Shown here: in pieces, positions 37,636 to 46,060 of the stretch
Layout of the letters: every line of letters starts with the position of its first letter
Position numbering within the stretch: position 1 is the first letter of the stretch
Assembly (NCBI RefSeq): GCF_014332515.1
Contig: NZ_VFSD01000007.1
Coordinates: 154,807-218,806, forward strand
Direction of reading: 5' to 3'
DNA from: Pontibacter beigongshangensis
GTDB lineage: Bacteria; Bacteroidota; Bacteroidia; Cytophagales; Hymenobacteraceae
DNA: 64,000 nt
Notes under the pieces: generated by a model
Databases searched by the model: none
Told to the model about the DNA's origin: nothing
The model's input: only the letters and a program-made list of their open reading frames with translations
Made by a program: the position numbers and the translations under genes

Positions 37636-38805
37636 ATGCTCATGATAAAACCTTTAGAAGATATATTAGTAGTAGATTTCAGCCAGTTTCTCTCGGGCCC
37701 CTCGGCCAGTTTGAGGCTGGCTGATTTAGGGGCAAGGGTTATAAAAGTAGAAAAACCCGGCACAGGAGATATTTGCAGGCAACTGTACGTGTCTAACCTG
37801 ATCATGAACGGCGACTCCTCCGTATTTCATGCCATCAACCGGAACAAGGAAAGCTTTGTAGCGGATTTGAAAAAAGAGGTAGACAGGAACGAGGTATGGG
37901 AACTGGTGAAGCAGGCCGATGTGGTGATGCACAACTTCAGACCTGGCGTAATGGAACGGCTCGGATTCGACTTTGAGGCGGTGAAACAGGTAAACCCCGG
38001 TGTAGTATATGGCGAAATATCCGGATACGGAGACGAAGGCCCGTGGCGCGACAAGCCGGGGCAGGACCTGCTGGTGCAGTCGCTCTCCGGTTTAACAGGC
38101 CTGAGCGGCAACGGCGACAAAGGTCCCGTGCCCATGGGCATCGCCGTGGTAGATATTTTAACAGGCGCACACCTGGCGCAGGGCCTGATGGCTTGCCTGG
38201 TACGGAAAGGCATTTCCGGCACCGGCGGCCTGGTGCAGGTAAGTATGATGGAGTCTATCGTAGATTTTCAGTTCGAAGTAATCACGACTTATTTCCGCGA
38301 TGGGGGAGAGCCGACTGTACGGTCGCTTAAAAATAACGCGCACGCCTACCTCGGAGCTCCTTACGGTATTTACCGCACCAACAGTGGCTACCTGGCCATT
38401 GCCATGGCCTCCATTCCGCAGCTAGGGGAGTTGCTGGATTGTCCGCCGCTGCTGGAGTACCAGGAGCTAGCCTCGTGGTTCGATAAGCGCGATGAGATAA
38501 AATCCATTCTGGCGGCGCACCTGCTCAAAAAGAATACGGATGAATGGTTGGCTATTCTGGAGCCCGCTGATGTATGGTGCTCCGACGTGCTCACCTGGGA
38601 CAAACTCATGAAGCATGAGGGCTTTAAGGTGCTGGATATGATCCAGGAAGTGAGCATGGGCGATGGCTACCGCTACCGCACCACCCGCTGCCCCATCCGG
38701 ATAGACGGCGAATACCTGCTCTCCAAAAAAGGAGCCCCAAAACTCGGCGAGCACACCGCCGCCATTATAGAAGAAATGCTGGTGAAGCACGCGACCGGAA
38801 AATAA
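37636..38805 (+). CDS. Class III (CaiB/BaiF) CoA-transferase 2
   Basis: A 389-residue paralogue of the previous gene, roughly 60% identical by eye over the first half. The ATG at 37636 gives MLMIKPLED; the ATG at 37642 gives MIKPLED, which aligns better with MKPLEN of the paralogue. The catalytic Asp is Asp173 in [12 protein letters not shown] (first start), with [16 protein letters not shown] and [16 protein letters not shown] conserved. Two tandem copies may give a heterodimer or two acid specificities. A 190-bp gap with a long hairpin separates it from CoA-transferase 1. Confidence 0.93.
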   Translation: MLMIKPLEDILVVDFSQFLSGPSASLRLADLGARVIKVEKPGTGDICRQLYVSNLIMNGDSSVFHAINRNKESFVADLKKEVDRNEVWELVKQADVVMHNFRPGVMERLGFDFEAVKQVNPGVVYGEISGYGDEGPWRDKPGQDLLVQSLSGLTGLSGNGDKGPVPMGIAVVDILTGAHLAQGLMACLVRKGISGTGGLVQVSMMESIVDFQFEVITTYFRDGGEPTVRSLKNNAHAYLGAPYGIYRTNSGYLAIAMASIPQLGELLDCPPLLEYQELASWFDKRDEIKSILAAHLLKKNTDEWLAILEPADVWCSDVLTWDKLMKHEGFKVLDMIQEVSMGDGYRYRTTRCPIRIDGEYLLSKKGAPKLGEHTAAIIEEMLVKHATGK

Positions 38806-39000
38806 AAGCTTCGATCAGGCAATATTAATGTGCTGATTATTCGATTGCCGCATGGTAAAATGGTTGCCATGATAGCAGGATCACATGTTGTTGTCAGCTT
38901 TAAAAGATCTAGTAGGCGAACAGCACGAGCAAAGTAGTGGCAGTACATCCTCACATCCTGAAAATTCTAGGGGTGGGGGGCTATTGAATGATTCAGATAG

Positions 39001-39040
39001 AAAAGTCTAATAACTAAGATCTGATATTTACTATCTTTTA
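39001..39040 (+). repeat. Intergenic repeat module A, copy 1
   Basis: AAAAGTCTAATAACTAAGAT ... TACTATCTTTTAAAGCC, directly joined to family B. The same A-B junction recurs in reverse at 44555-44482. Confidence 0.65.
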
Positions 39041-39074
39041 AAGCCTCCTGAGGGGCAATTTCATTAGAATAATT
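39040..39074 (+). repeat. Intergenic repeat family B, copy 11
   Basis: AAGCCTCCTGAGGGGCAATT then TCATTAGAATAATTA. Confidence 0.85.
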
Positions 39075-39136
39075 ACTTCAACAAATCATAACTTACTTGT
39101 TGATACTTCGCATCTTTACTGCCAAAACAATAAAAT

Positions 39137-40381
39137 ATGCCCGAAAACAGGAATAACCTCAGGTTTGCCGTCAGAAAATTTGGCCCTTTTGAGGCTGCCC
39201 TGGAGAAGACTTGGGACGCATATTGTAAAGAAACAGGCTGCGAACTGCAACTGGAGGCCATACCGATGGAGCTGCACCAACTCCACGAGGCAACCCTTGT
39301 ACAAAACGGCCTTAAAAACGGCGATTGGGACATTGCCCACCTTAACACCGACTGGATTGCCGAGGCCCATGCTACTGGTGCCATCGCCGACCTGGTTCCT
39401 TTTATAGAGAAAGCCAGGCCTGACGAGTTTCCGTCGGGTTGGTCTGATGCGCTCCTGCAAATGCAGCAGTTCGGAGAGCAGGTGGTGGGGCTGCCGTTTC
39501 ACGATGGTCCGGAGTGCCTGATCTATCGGAAAGATCTTTTTGAAGACGCCACGGAAAAAGAAAATTACCGCAAGCAGTTTGGCAAAGAGCTGGCACCACC
39601 CAAAACCTGGGACGACTTTGTGACCGTAACGCGCTTTTTCCAGCGGCCGGAGCAAGGCCTCTACGGAACCCTTTTTGCCGCCTACCCGGATGGCCACAAC
39701 ACTGTTTTCGATTTTTGCCTGCAACTCTGGACACGCGGTGGAGAGCTGACGGATGCCAGCGGCAACATTCAAATCGATACCCCTGCAGCCCGCGAAGGAC
39801 TAGAGTTTTACCGCAGTATTTTAAAAGATAAAACAGCCGTTCATCCTAACTGCGCCGAGTTTGAATCGGTGCGGGCCGGGCAGGCTTTTGCCAACGGCGA
39901 GGTGGCCATGATGGTGAACTGGTTTGGCTTTGCCGCTGTGTGCGAAGTAGACCCGACCTCCAACGTAAAAGGCAAAGTAGACATTGCCGACATCCCGCAT
40001 GGCCCAACCGGCAAAGGTGCTTCGCTGAACGTGTATTGGATGTACACCATCGGGGCAGGCAGCCAAAAGCAGGATATTGCCTACGATTTTATTAGATTTG
40101 CCATCAACAAGGAAAACGACAAAAACCTGACCCTGGCCGGTGGCATTGGTTGCCGCATTTCTACCTGGCACGACCCCGAAATTAACCGGGTGGTGCCGTA
40201 CTATCATAAGTTAGAGGAGCTGCATCAGAATTCCCGCACGCTGCCCCGGCACGCTGACTGGGCCAAAGCGGCCACGATAATCGACCAGGTGGTGCTGAAA
40301 GCCATACAGGCCGATGAGCCCCTGGAAACCATACTGCAAGAGGGGCAGCAGCAGATAGACCGGGTTTTTACGGGGCAGTGA
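39137..40381 (+). CDS. Solute-binding-protein-like protein without signal peptide (SBP 2)
   Basis: A 414-residue member of the SBP_bac_1 superfamily, closer to classical sugar-binding proteins than SBP 1: NGDWDIAHLNTDWIAEAHATGAI near 60, PPKTWDDFVTVTRFFQRPEQG near 155 and AFANGEVAMMVNWFG near 255. An in-frame TAA two codons before the ATG excludes an N-terminal signal peptide, and MPENRNNLRFAVRKFG is not hydrophobic. Such proteins normally sit outside the cytoplasmic membrane and feed ABC importers; none is seen here. The next gene, an oxidoreductase, begins 31 bp downstream. A cytosolic function is the most direct reading. Confidence 0.85.
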   Translation: MPENRNNLRFAVRKFGPFEAALEKTWDAYCKETGCELQLEAIPMELHQLHEATLVQNGLKNGDWDIAHLNTDWIAEAHATGAIADLVPFIEKARPDEFPSGWSDALLQMQQFGEQVVGLPFHDGPECLIYRKDLFEDATEKENYRKQFGKELAPPKTWDDFVTVTRFFQRPEQGLYGTLFAAYPDGHNTVFDFCLQLWTRGGELTDASGNIQIDTPAAREGLEFYRSILKDKTAVHPNCAEFESVRAGQAFANGEVAMMVNWFGFAAVCEVDPTSNVKGKVDIADIPHGPTGKGASLNVYWMYTIGAGSQKQDIAYDFIRFAINKENDKNLTLAGGIGCRISTWHDPEINRVVPYYHKLEELHQNSRTLPRHADWAKAATIIDQVVLKAIQADEPLETILQEGQQQIDRVFTGQ

Positions 40382-40412
40382 TTCACAGTTTAAATTAAAT
40401 TTTCAGCAGAAC

Positions 40413-41489
40413 ATGGAGATACCTTACCAACCAGTACTACCCGAAAACCCATTGCCGATTATCATTATCGGAGCAGGAGGCATTGTGAACGATGCGCATT
40501 TGCCAGCGTACCGAAAAGCGGGTTTCGAGGTGTATGGGATTACCAACCGCACCAGGTCCAAGGCGCAGAAGCTGGCCGATGAGTTTCAGATTCCGCATGT
40601 GTTTGATACGGTGGAGGAGGCGGTGGCGGCAGCACCCACTAATGCCGTGTATGACCTGACGCTGATGCCCGACCAGTTTGTGGAGGTGCTGAACAAGCTG
40701 CCCGACGGGGCGCCTGTGCTCATCCAGAAACCCATGGGCGACTATATTGAGCAGACAAAAGAGATATTTGCCGTTTGCCAGCGCAAAGGGCTGAAGGCTG
40801 CTATAAACTGCCAGCTACGTTTTGCGCCTTATGTGAGTGCCGCACGCTACCTGATTGACCAGGGCCTGATCGGCGAGCTTTACGACATGGAAGTGCGCCT
40901 GACGACCTATACTCCTTGGGAAATATTTCCGCATGTGATGGTGCACGAGCGCCTCGAAATACAGTACCACAGCATCCATTACATCGACCTGATGCGCTCG
41001 TTCCTCGGAGATCCGCAGAGTGTTTATGCCAAAACGCTCCGCAACCCCTATAAAAACCTTTCCTCCTCGCGCACAACCCTTATCTTCGATTATGGCGATA
41101 CGCTGCACGCGGTGATCAACACCAACCACGACCATAATTTCGGGCCGCACAACCAGGAGAGCTTTATAAAGTGGGAGGGCACCAAAGGAGCCATCAAGGC
41201 AAAAATGGGGCTCCTGCTCGATTACCCGAAAGGCGTGCCCGATAAGTTTGAATACTGCTTGCTGCAGGAAGGCCGGGAGCCGGAGTGGAAAACGGTGGAG
41301 CTGGAAGGAAGCTGGTTCCCGGACGCCTTTATCGGTACCATGTCGAGCTTGATGCGCTATGCACAGGGCGAAACAGCCATATTGCCGACCAGCGTGGAGG
41401 ATGTGAGCAAGACCATGGCTGTGGTGGAAAGTGCCTATTCCTCAAGCGACCAGGGTGGCGTAGTAATAAACCAGAACATTTTTAATTGA
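40413..41489 (+). CDS. Gfo/Idh/MocA-family oxidoreductase 1
   Basis: A 358-residue NAD(P)-dependent dehydrogenase. Rossmann motif IIIIGAGGIVNDAH (16-29). The cofactor-side EKP motif is replaced by QKP (105-107, VLIQKPMGD), and IQYHSIHYIDLMRSFLG carries the catalytic-type His-x-x-Asp. A WFPDAFIGTM block near the C-terminus is shared with oxidoreductase 2 ([10 protein letters not shown]), so the two are paralogues. Family members oxidise sugar hydroxyls (inositol, glucose-fructose, 3-keto-glycoside pathways) or sugar lactones. It is co-directional with SBP 2 and MaoC. Confidence 0.92.
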   Translation: MEIPYQPVLPENPLPIIIIGAGGIVNDAHLPAYRKAGFEVYGITNRTRSKAQKLADEFQIPHVFDTVEEAVAAAPTNAVYDLTLMPDQFVEVLNKLPDGAPVLIQKPMGDYIEQTKEIFAVCQRKGLKAAINCQLRFAPYVSAARYLIDQGLIGELYDMEVRLTTYTPWEIFPHVMVHERLEIQYHSIHYIDLMRSFLGDPQSVYAKTLRNPYKNLSSSRTTLIFDYGDTLHAVINTNHDHNFGPHNQESFIKWEGTKGAIKAKMGLLLDYPKGVPDKFEYCLLQEGREPEWKTVELEGSWFPDAFIGTMSSLMRYAQGETAILPTSVEDVSKTMAVVESAYSSSDQGGVVINQNIFN

Positions 41490-41516
41490 TATAAGCTTCT
41501 GGTAAAGCTTATATCA
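41487..41516 (+). terminator. 12-bp inverted repeat over the stop codon
   Basis: TGATATAAGCTT (41487-41498) and AAGCTTATATCA (41505-41516). The left arm includes the TGA stop of oxidoreductase 1. There is no T-tract, so it may be an RNA-processing site. Confidence 0.45.
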
Positions 41517-41620
41517 TAGATTCAGCAATACATTGATTGCCGCCAGAGGAGAAATGTCTCTGTCGCTTTCATCAACGCATATTTTCCAATATATCTAATT
41601 TTAATTCGGCGAAGCCCCTT

Positions 41621-42073
41621 ATGCATATCAGATCCCAATTTTACGAAGACTATACTTTAGGCGACACCAGAGAAACGCTGGGAAGAACAATTACCGAAAC
41701 AGATTTTGTGCTGCACGCCGGCCAGACGGGCGACTTCTTTCCGCACCATATGGATGCAGAGTGGTGCAAGACGCAGCCGTTTAAAGAACGCATCGCACAC
41801 GGCACTCTCATTTTTAGTGTCGCTATCGGGCAGACAGCCTCCGAGATCAACCCGGAAGCTTTCTCGAAAGGCTACGACAGGCTGCGGTTTATAAAACCGG
41901 TGCATATCGGCGACACCATCCATACCAAAGTGACCATTTCGGAGAAAGAGGAGGACAAAAAGCCGCAGTATGGCAAAGTGGTGGAGCATGTGGAGGTCTT
42001 TAACCAGCGCGGCGAGATCGTGATGGTGGCCGACCATATTCTTTTAGCCAAGCGAAAAGAAGTAACAGCTTAA
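41621..42073 (+). CDS. MaoC-type (R)-specific enoyl-CoA hydratase/dehydratase
   Basis: The ATG at 41621 gives 150 residues, a normal single hot-dog domain; the longer frame from 41537 adds residues unlike the family. The hydratase motif is present: Asp38 in [15 protein letters not shown] with the catalytic His at +5 (His43) and Asp45, then [14 protein letters not shown]. The usual Asn two residues after the catalytic Asp is Phe. These enzymes add water to 2-enoyl-CoA, mesaconyl-CoA or similar thioesters, so the protein probably acts on the product of the CoA-transferases upstream. It seems to end the transcription unit, since a clear terminator follows. Confidence 0.88.
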   Translation: MHIRSQFYEDYTLGDTRETLGRTITETDFVLHAGQTGDFFPHHMDAEWCKTQPFKERIAHGTLIFSVAIGQTASEINPEAFSKGYDRLRFIKPVHIGDTIHTKVTISEKEEDKKPQYGKVVEHVEVFNQRGEIVMVADHILLAKRKEVTA

Positions 42074-42093
42074 GCAGCTACTTCTTTTCAAAG

Positions 42094-42119
42094 ATAATGG
42101 CTTTACCAAAAGCCATTAT
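42094..42119 (+). terminator. Terminator after MaoC
   Basis: ATAATGGCTTT (42094-42104) and AAAGCCATTAT (42109-42119), 4-nt loop, then TTATT. Confidence 0.75.
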
Positions 42120-42170
42120 TTATTATAGTCCATTCTGATGTTATAACAATTATGAGTAGCAGCGGCATTA

Positions 42171-42214
42171 GCAGCTATAAAGTGCTCTGGAAGGGCAAAT
42201 CCATTCAAATAATT
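42171..42214 (+). repeat. Intergenic repeat family B, copy 12 (diverged)
   Basis: AGTGCTCTGGAAGGGCAAAT, CCATTC and AAATAATTC. Confidence 0.65.
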
Positions 42215-42262
42215 CGAGGCAGTTAAAGTATACAAGGTATCTAAGTCTCATACATAAGATGT

Positions 42263-42297
42263 ATCTATGCCGCGAGCTGAAAGCTCGCGGCATAGAT
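42263..42297. repeat. 16-bp perfect hairpin with GAA triloop
   Basis: ATCTATGCCGCGAGCT (42263-42278) and AGCTCGCGGCATAGAT (42282-42297). No T-tract on either side. Confidence 0.85.
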
Positions 42298-42421
42298 GCG
42301 TTAATAAATGATGCTTTCATAAATAGAGATGCCCTTACTGTGTTTTAACCTGGCATAATCTCAGAATAACCTTTCGTTGATATCTCAGAAGGAGTAAAAG
42401 CGCATAAAATAATCGTCTTAG

Positions 42422-42435
42422 AGTAAACGTTAGTT
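42422..42435. promoter_or_regulatory. Candidate operator, AGTAAACGTTAGTT
   Basis: Member of the 14-bp dyad set, 53 bp before the rhaT start. Confidence 0.55.
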
Positions 42436-42488
42436 GTATATTTTACTGCAACTGGCATAGCACCCAAACCCCGACCCTTACCTTAACC

Positions 42489-43565
42489 ATGATAGTACCT
42501 AACCCGATTGCCGGAACAGCCCTGCACGCTGTTGGAGGTATCTCCGCCTCTACCTGTTACCTGCCTTTCCACAGAACCAAGCAATGGTCCTGGACATCTT
42601 TCTGGCTGGTGCAGTCGCTGTTCGCCTGGATAATTGTGCCCACGCTGCTGGGCATTTTTACGGTACCCGACCTTTTCACGATCCTGGCCAATGCGCCTTC
42701 CGATGTGGTGCTGGGGGCCTTCTTGCTGGGTGCCTGCTATGGTTTTGGCGGCATGTCGTTCGGGTATGCCACGCGCTTTATCGGTTACTCCCTTACCTAC
42801 ACCATCTCCATCGGCTTGTCGGCCATTATCGGTACGCTTACGCCGCTGCTGCTGCGCGGCGAGGTGATGGAGTATTTCCAGCGGCCGGGCGGCGACATTA
42901 TCCTGACGGCCATGACTGTTTCGATGCTGGGTGTGGCACTTTGCGGCTGGGCTGGCTTTAAGCGCGAAAAAGAGATGGGTGAGGCGCAGCGCTTCGACAT
43001 GAAGAAAGGACTGGCTCTGACGGTCATTGGCGGCATCCTCTCCGCAGTCTTTAACATCTCGCTGGAGTACGGGCAGCCCATCGCCGATATGGCCGCGGCC
43101 AATGGTGCCGGCCATTTTGAAGGAAACGCCAAACTGATTGTGTCTACGGCGGGCTGCTTTGTGGTGAACCTGGTCTGGTTTATGGTGCTGGCCATCCGGC
43201 AGGGCAACCTGAAAGAGATGTCGAGCAGGCGCAGTGGCCTGAGCCGGTTTGCTATTATGAAAAACTTTATGTGGTCTGGCCTGGCCGGAACCCTCTGGTG
43301 TTTCCAGTTCTTTTTTTATGGCCTGGGGCACGTAAAAATGGGCAATTTCCAGTTTGCCAGCTGGCTTATCCACATGTCCATGCTCATCTTCTTCAGCTTT
43401 ATAGTGGGTGTGATCATGAAAGAATGGAAAGATGCCTCCCGCAGAACGTACCTGCTGCTGATCGGGGCCCTGGTCATCCTATGCACGTCGTTCCTGATTA
43501 TGACCTACGGCACGGTAAAAGGGCAGGCTGAAATGGGAGAGGTGAATGTGAGCAGCGGCCACTAA
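42489..43565 (+). CDS. rhaT: RhaT-family L-rhamnose:proton symporter
   Basis: A 358-residue inner-membrane protein of the RhaT family (drug/metabolite transporter superfamily), with about ten hydrophobic segments. The start MIVPNPIAGTALHAVGGISA matches the family N-terminus and the rest, for example GACYGFGGMSFGYATRFIGYS and GTLWCFQFFFYGLG, follows it over the full length. RhaT imports L-rhamnose with protons, which fits the GH78 rhamnosidase in this locus, although homologues in Bacteroidota may carry other sugars. It probably has its own promoter and operator after the MaoC terminator. Confidence 0.92.
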   Translation: MIVPNPIAGTALHAVGGISASTCYLPFHRTKQWSWTSFWLVQSLFAWIIVPTLLGIFTVPDLFTILANAPSDVVLGAFLLGACYGFGGMSFGYATRFIGYSLTYTISIGLSAIIGTLTPLLLRGEVMEYFQRPGGDIILTAMTVSMLGVALCGWAGFKREKEMGEAQRFDMKKGLALTVIGGILSAVFNISLEYGQPIADMAAANGAGHFEGNAKLIVSTAGCFVVNLVWFMVLAIRQGNLKEMSSRRSGLSRFAIMKNFMWSGLAGTLWCFQFFFYGLGHVKMGNFQFASWLIHMSMLIFFSFIVGVIMKEWKDASRRTYLLLIGALVILCTSFLIMTYGTVKGQAEMGEVNVSSGH

Positions 43566-43577
43566 ACTTTAGCTAAT

Positions 43578-43623
43578 AAAAGCATCGGAGGCTTCGGGTT
43601 TACCTGAAGCCTCCGATGCTTTT
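43578..43623. terminator. Strong bidirectional terminator
   Basis: 18-bp perfect arms starting AAAAGCATCGGAGGCTTC (43578-43595) and ending at 43623, loop of 10 nt, between convergent genes. Confidence 0.92.
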
Positions 43624-43628
43624 CACCC

Positions 43629-44444
43629 TTACTGGTACCGCTCCCGCAGCAGTTGCATCATGTACACATTCACGTCCCATTGGCTGGTGATGGGTTGTTG
43701 CGTAAAGGGCAGGGCAACCATGTAGGGGTAAGGGCCAAACTCCGGCGTGATGGTGAGCACACTGTTCTCCTTCCTCTTCCGTTTCGCCACCTCGTCCCAC
43801 CAGGCCAGGTGGTGCTGCACGGCTTCCTGCCACTCCGGCACACGCGGGTCCGGCACCTGTGGCCCTTCGGGGTAGCCTACACGTGCGTGGATATGCTCCG
43901 TGCGCGAAACAGCCAGATCCAGCGCCTCCTGCTGATCTTCGAGGTACGACTCCGCCACGTTTACCCAATGCGAGGCGTCGAGCGTAATTTTCAGGTAAGG
44001 TATCTTCTGGAGGTACTCTTTCGTGATGTGCGCGGCAAAGGCAAATTTGTTCCGGTGCGTTTCGTGGTATATTTCCACTCCTGTGCTGTTGGTATGTTCC
44101 ACCGCCAGGTCGATGAGGGTTTTGTTCTGCTCAAACGAGAAGAAGTCTTTGCCGGTCTGGCAGTCTATTTGCAGGGCAGGGAAGGGGCGCATCTTTTCGA
44201 GCCAGCCCGCAAAAATATCGTGGTGCCGGGCAAAATCGGCTTCGTAGGTAGCGTAATGCTGCGGAATGATCTCGAGGCCATGCTGTTCCACTTTCTCCCA
44301 TATCTCGCTCAGTTCCGCGTGTGTCATCTCGTTCGGGATGGCGCATTCTACGCCATCATAGCCTGCGGCTCTTACTTTCTGCAGGTAATCGTCCCAGGGC
44401 AGGTTCTCACAGCCCCAGCGCGGACAAAAAAACTTTACTTCCAT
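43629..44444 (-). CDS. Sugar phosphate isomerase/epimerase-like TIM barrel protein 1
   Basis: A 271-residue xylose-isomerase-like (AP_endonuc_2) protein. The metal site is visible: Glu in GVEIYHETHR, Asp and His in ITLDASHW, His in EHIHARVG and Glu in LTITPEFGPYPY. Family members catalyse aldose-ketose isomerisation, epimerisation, or eliminations on keto-sugars (as in C-glycoside deglycosidases). The start ATG at 44444 gives MEVKFFCPRWGCENLPW. It is convergent with rhaT and may be transcribed with no other gene. Together with a Gfo/Idh/MocA oxidoreductase it suggests oxidised-sugar chemistry. Confidence 0.9.
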   Translation of the reverse strand: MEVKFFCPRWGCENLPWDDYLQKVRAAGYDGVECAIPNEMTHAELSEIWEKVEQHGLEIIPQHYATYEADFARHHDIFAGWLEKMRPFPALQIDCQTGKDFFSFEQNKTLIDLAVEHTNSTGVEIYHETHRNKFAFAAHITKEYLQKIPYLKITLDASHWVNVAESYLEDQQEALDLAVSRTEHIHARVGYPEGPQVPDPRVPEWQEAVQHHLAWWDEVAKRKRKENSVLTITPEFGPYPYMVALPFTQQPITSQWDVNVYMMQLLRERYQ

Positions 44445-44481
44445 ATTTTAAATGATTGATTTAGCAATTGAATGATTGCGT

Positions 44482-44517
44482 GAATTATTCTAATGATTTT
44501 GCCCTTCCAGAGGCTTT
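44482..44517 (-). repeat. Intergenic repeat family B, copy 13
   Basis: GAATTATTCTAATGATTTTG then CCCTTCCAGAGGC. Confidence 0.75.
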
Positions 44518-44555
44518 AAAAGATGGTAGATACTAGGTGTTAGATATTAGACTTT
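44513..44555 (-). repeat. Intergenic repeat module A, copy 2
   Basis: GGCTTTAAAAGATGGTAGAT ... GATATTAGACTTTTTT, the reverse of 39001-39040. Confidence 0.65.
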
Positions 44556-44774
44556 TTTGTCAGAATCTTTCTATAGGGCCCCTACCCCAAGAATTTACAG
44601 AATTAGAGAATGTTCAGAATAACTGAGTTCTGATGTTGCCTGAAGCTAGAGGGTTCCGTTATCCTCAACCAGGCAAACCATTTCCAAATCCTCACATCTT
44701 CAAATTTCCAAATCGATTAATTAGCTGCTCCATTACAACAACTCTAAACTCATAACTTTTAACTCTTAACTAAA

Positions 44775-45620
44775 TCACACCTTATGCTGTCGCTGGAACT
44801 GATAGGGGGTGCATTTTAGTATTTTTTTGAACTGCTCGTTAAAATTGGTCAGGTTGTTATAGCCGCTTTCGTAGCACACGTTGCTTACCGATACGTCGCT
44901 TTCCATCAGGCGCTTGCAGGCGTAGCCGATGCGGATCTCGTTTACGAAATGCGTGAAGTTCTTTTTGGTCCTGTTCTTGAAATACCGGCAGAAACCGGAA
45001 TAGCTCATGTTGGCCAGTTCGGCCACTTCTCCTACCTGTATCTCATTCTTAAAGTTTAGCATCACATAATCGAACACTTTGTTCAGGCGGTCGTTGTCGC
45101 GGGAATTCTGGCCGCTGATTTCGGTGCTCGAGAGCAGTTCAAATTCTGTCGTATCGGCCAGTAGAGTCAGGATCGAGAGGAGGCAGATGAGCCGCTCCAT
45201 GCCCTGCAGCGTCAGCATGTGGTTCATTTTATCGCTGATGAGCTGCCGCGTAGAGCCGGTAATGTGCAGTCCCATGCGCGATTTCTGGAACAGCTGCTTC
45301 ATTTTCTGCATTTCAGGAATCCGCCTGAATTCATTTCCCAGGAAATCTTCCTTAAAATGGATCACCAACGAGCCTCCCGGTGCATCCGGCTCGTCTTTCC
45401 GGAACAGGTGCGGCACATCTGGCCCCAAAAATGTGAGGTTGCCCTCGGCATAGTCCGACACATGATTGCCCACAAAACGTTTGCCTTTACCCTGCAGGAT
45501 CAGCACCAGTTCATACTCGGAATGGTAGTGCCAGGGGGTTTCGAAATGTGGTGTATAGAAAGTATCCGCAACAAAAGAAGAGTGATCCGGCAAAGGCAAT
45601 TTTTGAATATGCGGCTTCAT
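44775..45620 (-). CDS. AraC-family transcriptional regulator
   Basis: A 281-residue protein with an N-terminal cupin sensor (about 25-75, TPWHYHSEYELVLILQGKG and GPDVPHLF) and two C-terminal helix-turn-helix motifs (about 185-280: VGEVAELANMSYSGFCRYFK and VSNVCYESGYNNLTNFNEQFKK). It is transcribed away from the dioxygenase gene at 46061; the 440-bp divergent spacer carries one operator-like dyad. Members usually activate sugar genes in response to a sugar bound by the cupin domain, so control of the 46061-61254 block or the isomerase gene is likely but unproven. Confidence 0.93.
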   Translation of the reverse strand: MKPHIQKLPLPDHSSFVADTFYTPHFETPWHYHSEYELVLILQGKGKRFVGNHVSDYAEGNLTFLGPDVPHLFRKDEPDAPGGSLVIHFKEDFLGNEFRRIPEMQKMKQLFQKSRMGLHITGSTRQLISDKMNHMLTLQGMERLICLLSILTLLADTTEFELLSSTEISGQNSRDNDRLNKVFDYVMLNFKNEIQVGEVAELANMSYSGFCRYFKNRTKKNFTHFVNEIRIGYACKRLMESDVSVSNVCYESGYNNLTNFNEQFKKILKCTPYQFQRQHKV

Positions 45621-46060
45621 TTTCCTGCATTTAGTGTAATATATACCTTTAATTTACCAAAAATATTGCTTAACCGTCTAATATATGCCAAAAAAGTTTA
45701 TTTATTTGCAATAATAGCGGTGGTGTTAGTCCAAAATAAAAACGAACTTTGGATATGAGTTAGTGAAAGAGATCGAAGATAAACGCAAATTTTAAAAATT
45801 ATCAAGCTCCGAACCGTTAAATTCTCTGCCGCCGAAGCGTAAATTATTGTGTTGGGTAAAGCAGGCGAGGCAGTTTAACGGCTCATTTTTCAGAACTTTG
45901 GCAGACAGGCAGGCAACTGCTTTTTTTTAATGAATAAAATTAACAAACATTAGTTCATTGAGTTGTTAGCAAAGGCGCACGGAAGCAGTAAGTTGTCGAT
46001 GTCGCTAGCTAACATCAGCTCAGAAGATACTTAAGTTTTTATACCTTAACTATATTGCAT
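45621..46060. other. Divergent control region, araC-type gene / dioxygenase
   Basis: AT-rich, with the operator-like dyad at 45942-45955. No gene and no clear -33/-7 pair seen. Confidence 0.5.
45942..45955. promoter_or_regulatory. Candidate operator, AACAAACATTAGTT
   Basis: Close to the 27040 site (one base differs). 105 bp before the 46061 start. Confidence 0.6.

Larger units (their letters stand above)
38806..39136. other. 331-bp intergenic region with modules A and B
   Basis: Holds module A (39001-39040) joined to family B copy 11. No gene or clear terminator seen. Confidence 0.55.
42074..42488. other. 415-bp intergenic region before rhaT
   Basis: Terminator, family B copy 12, a 16-bp perfect hairpin with GAA loop, and operator dyad 42422-42435. 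No gene. Confidence 0.6.
44445..44774. other. 330-bp intergenic region with B-A repeat mosaic
   Basis: Family B copy 13 joined to a module A copy; AT-rich remainder including TTTCCAAATCGATTAATTAG. No gene. Confidence 0.55.
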
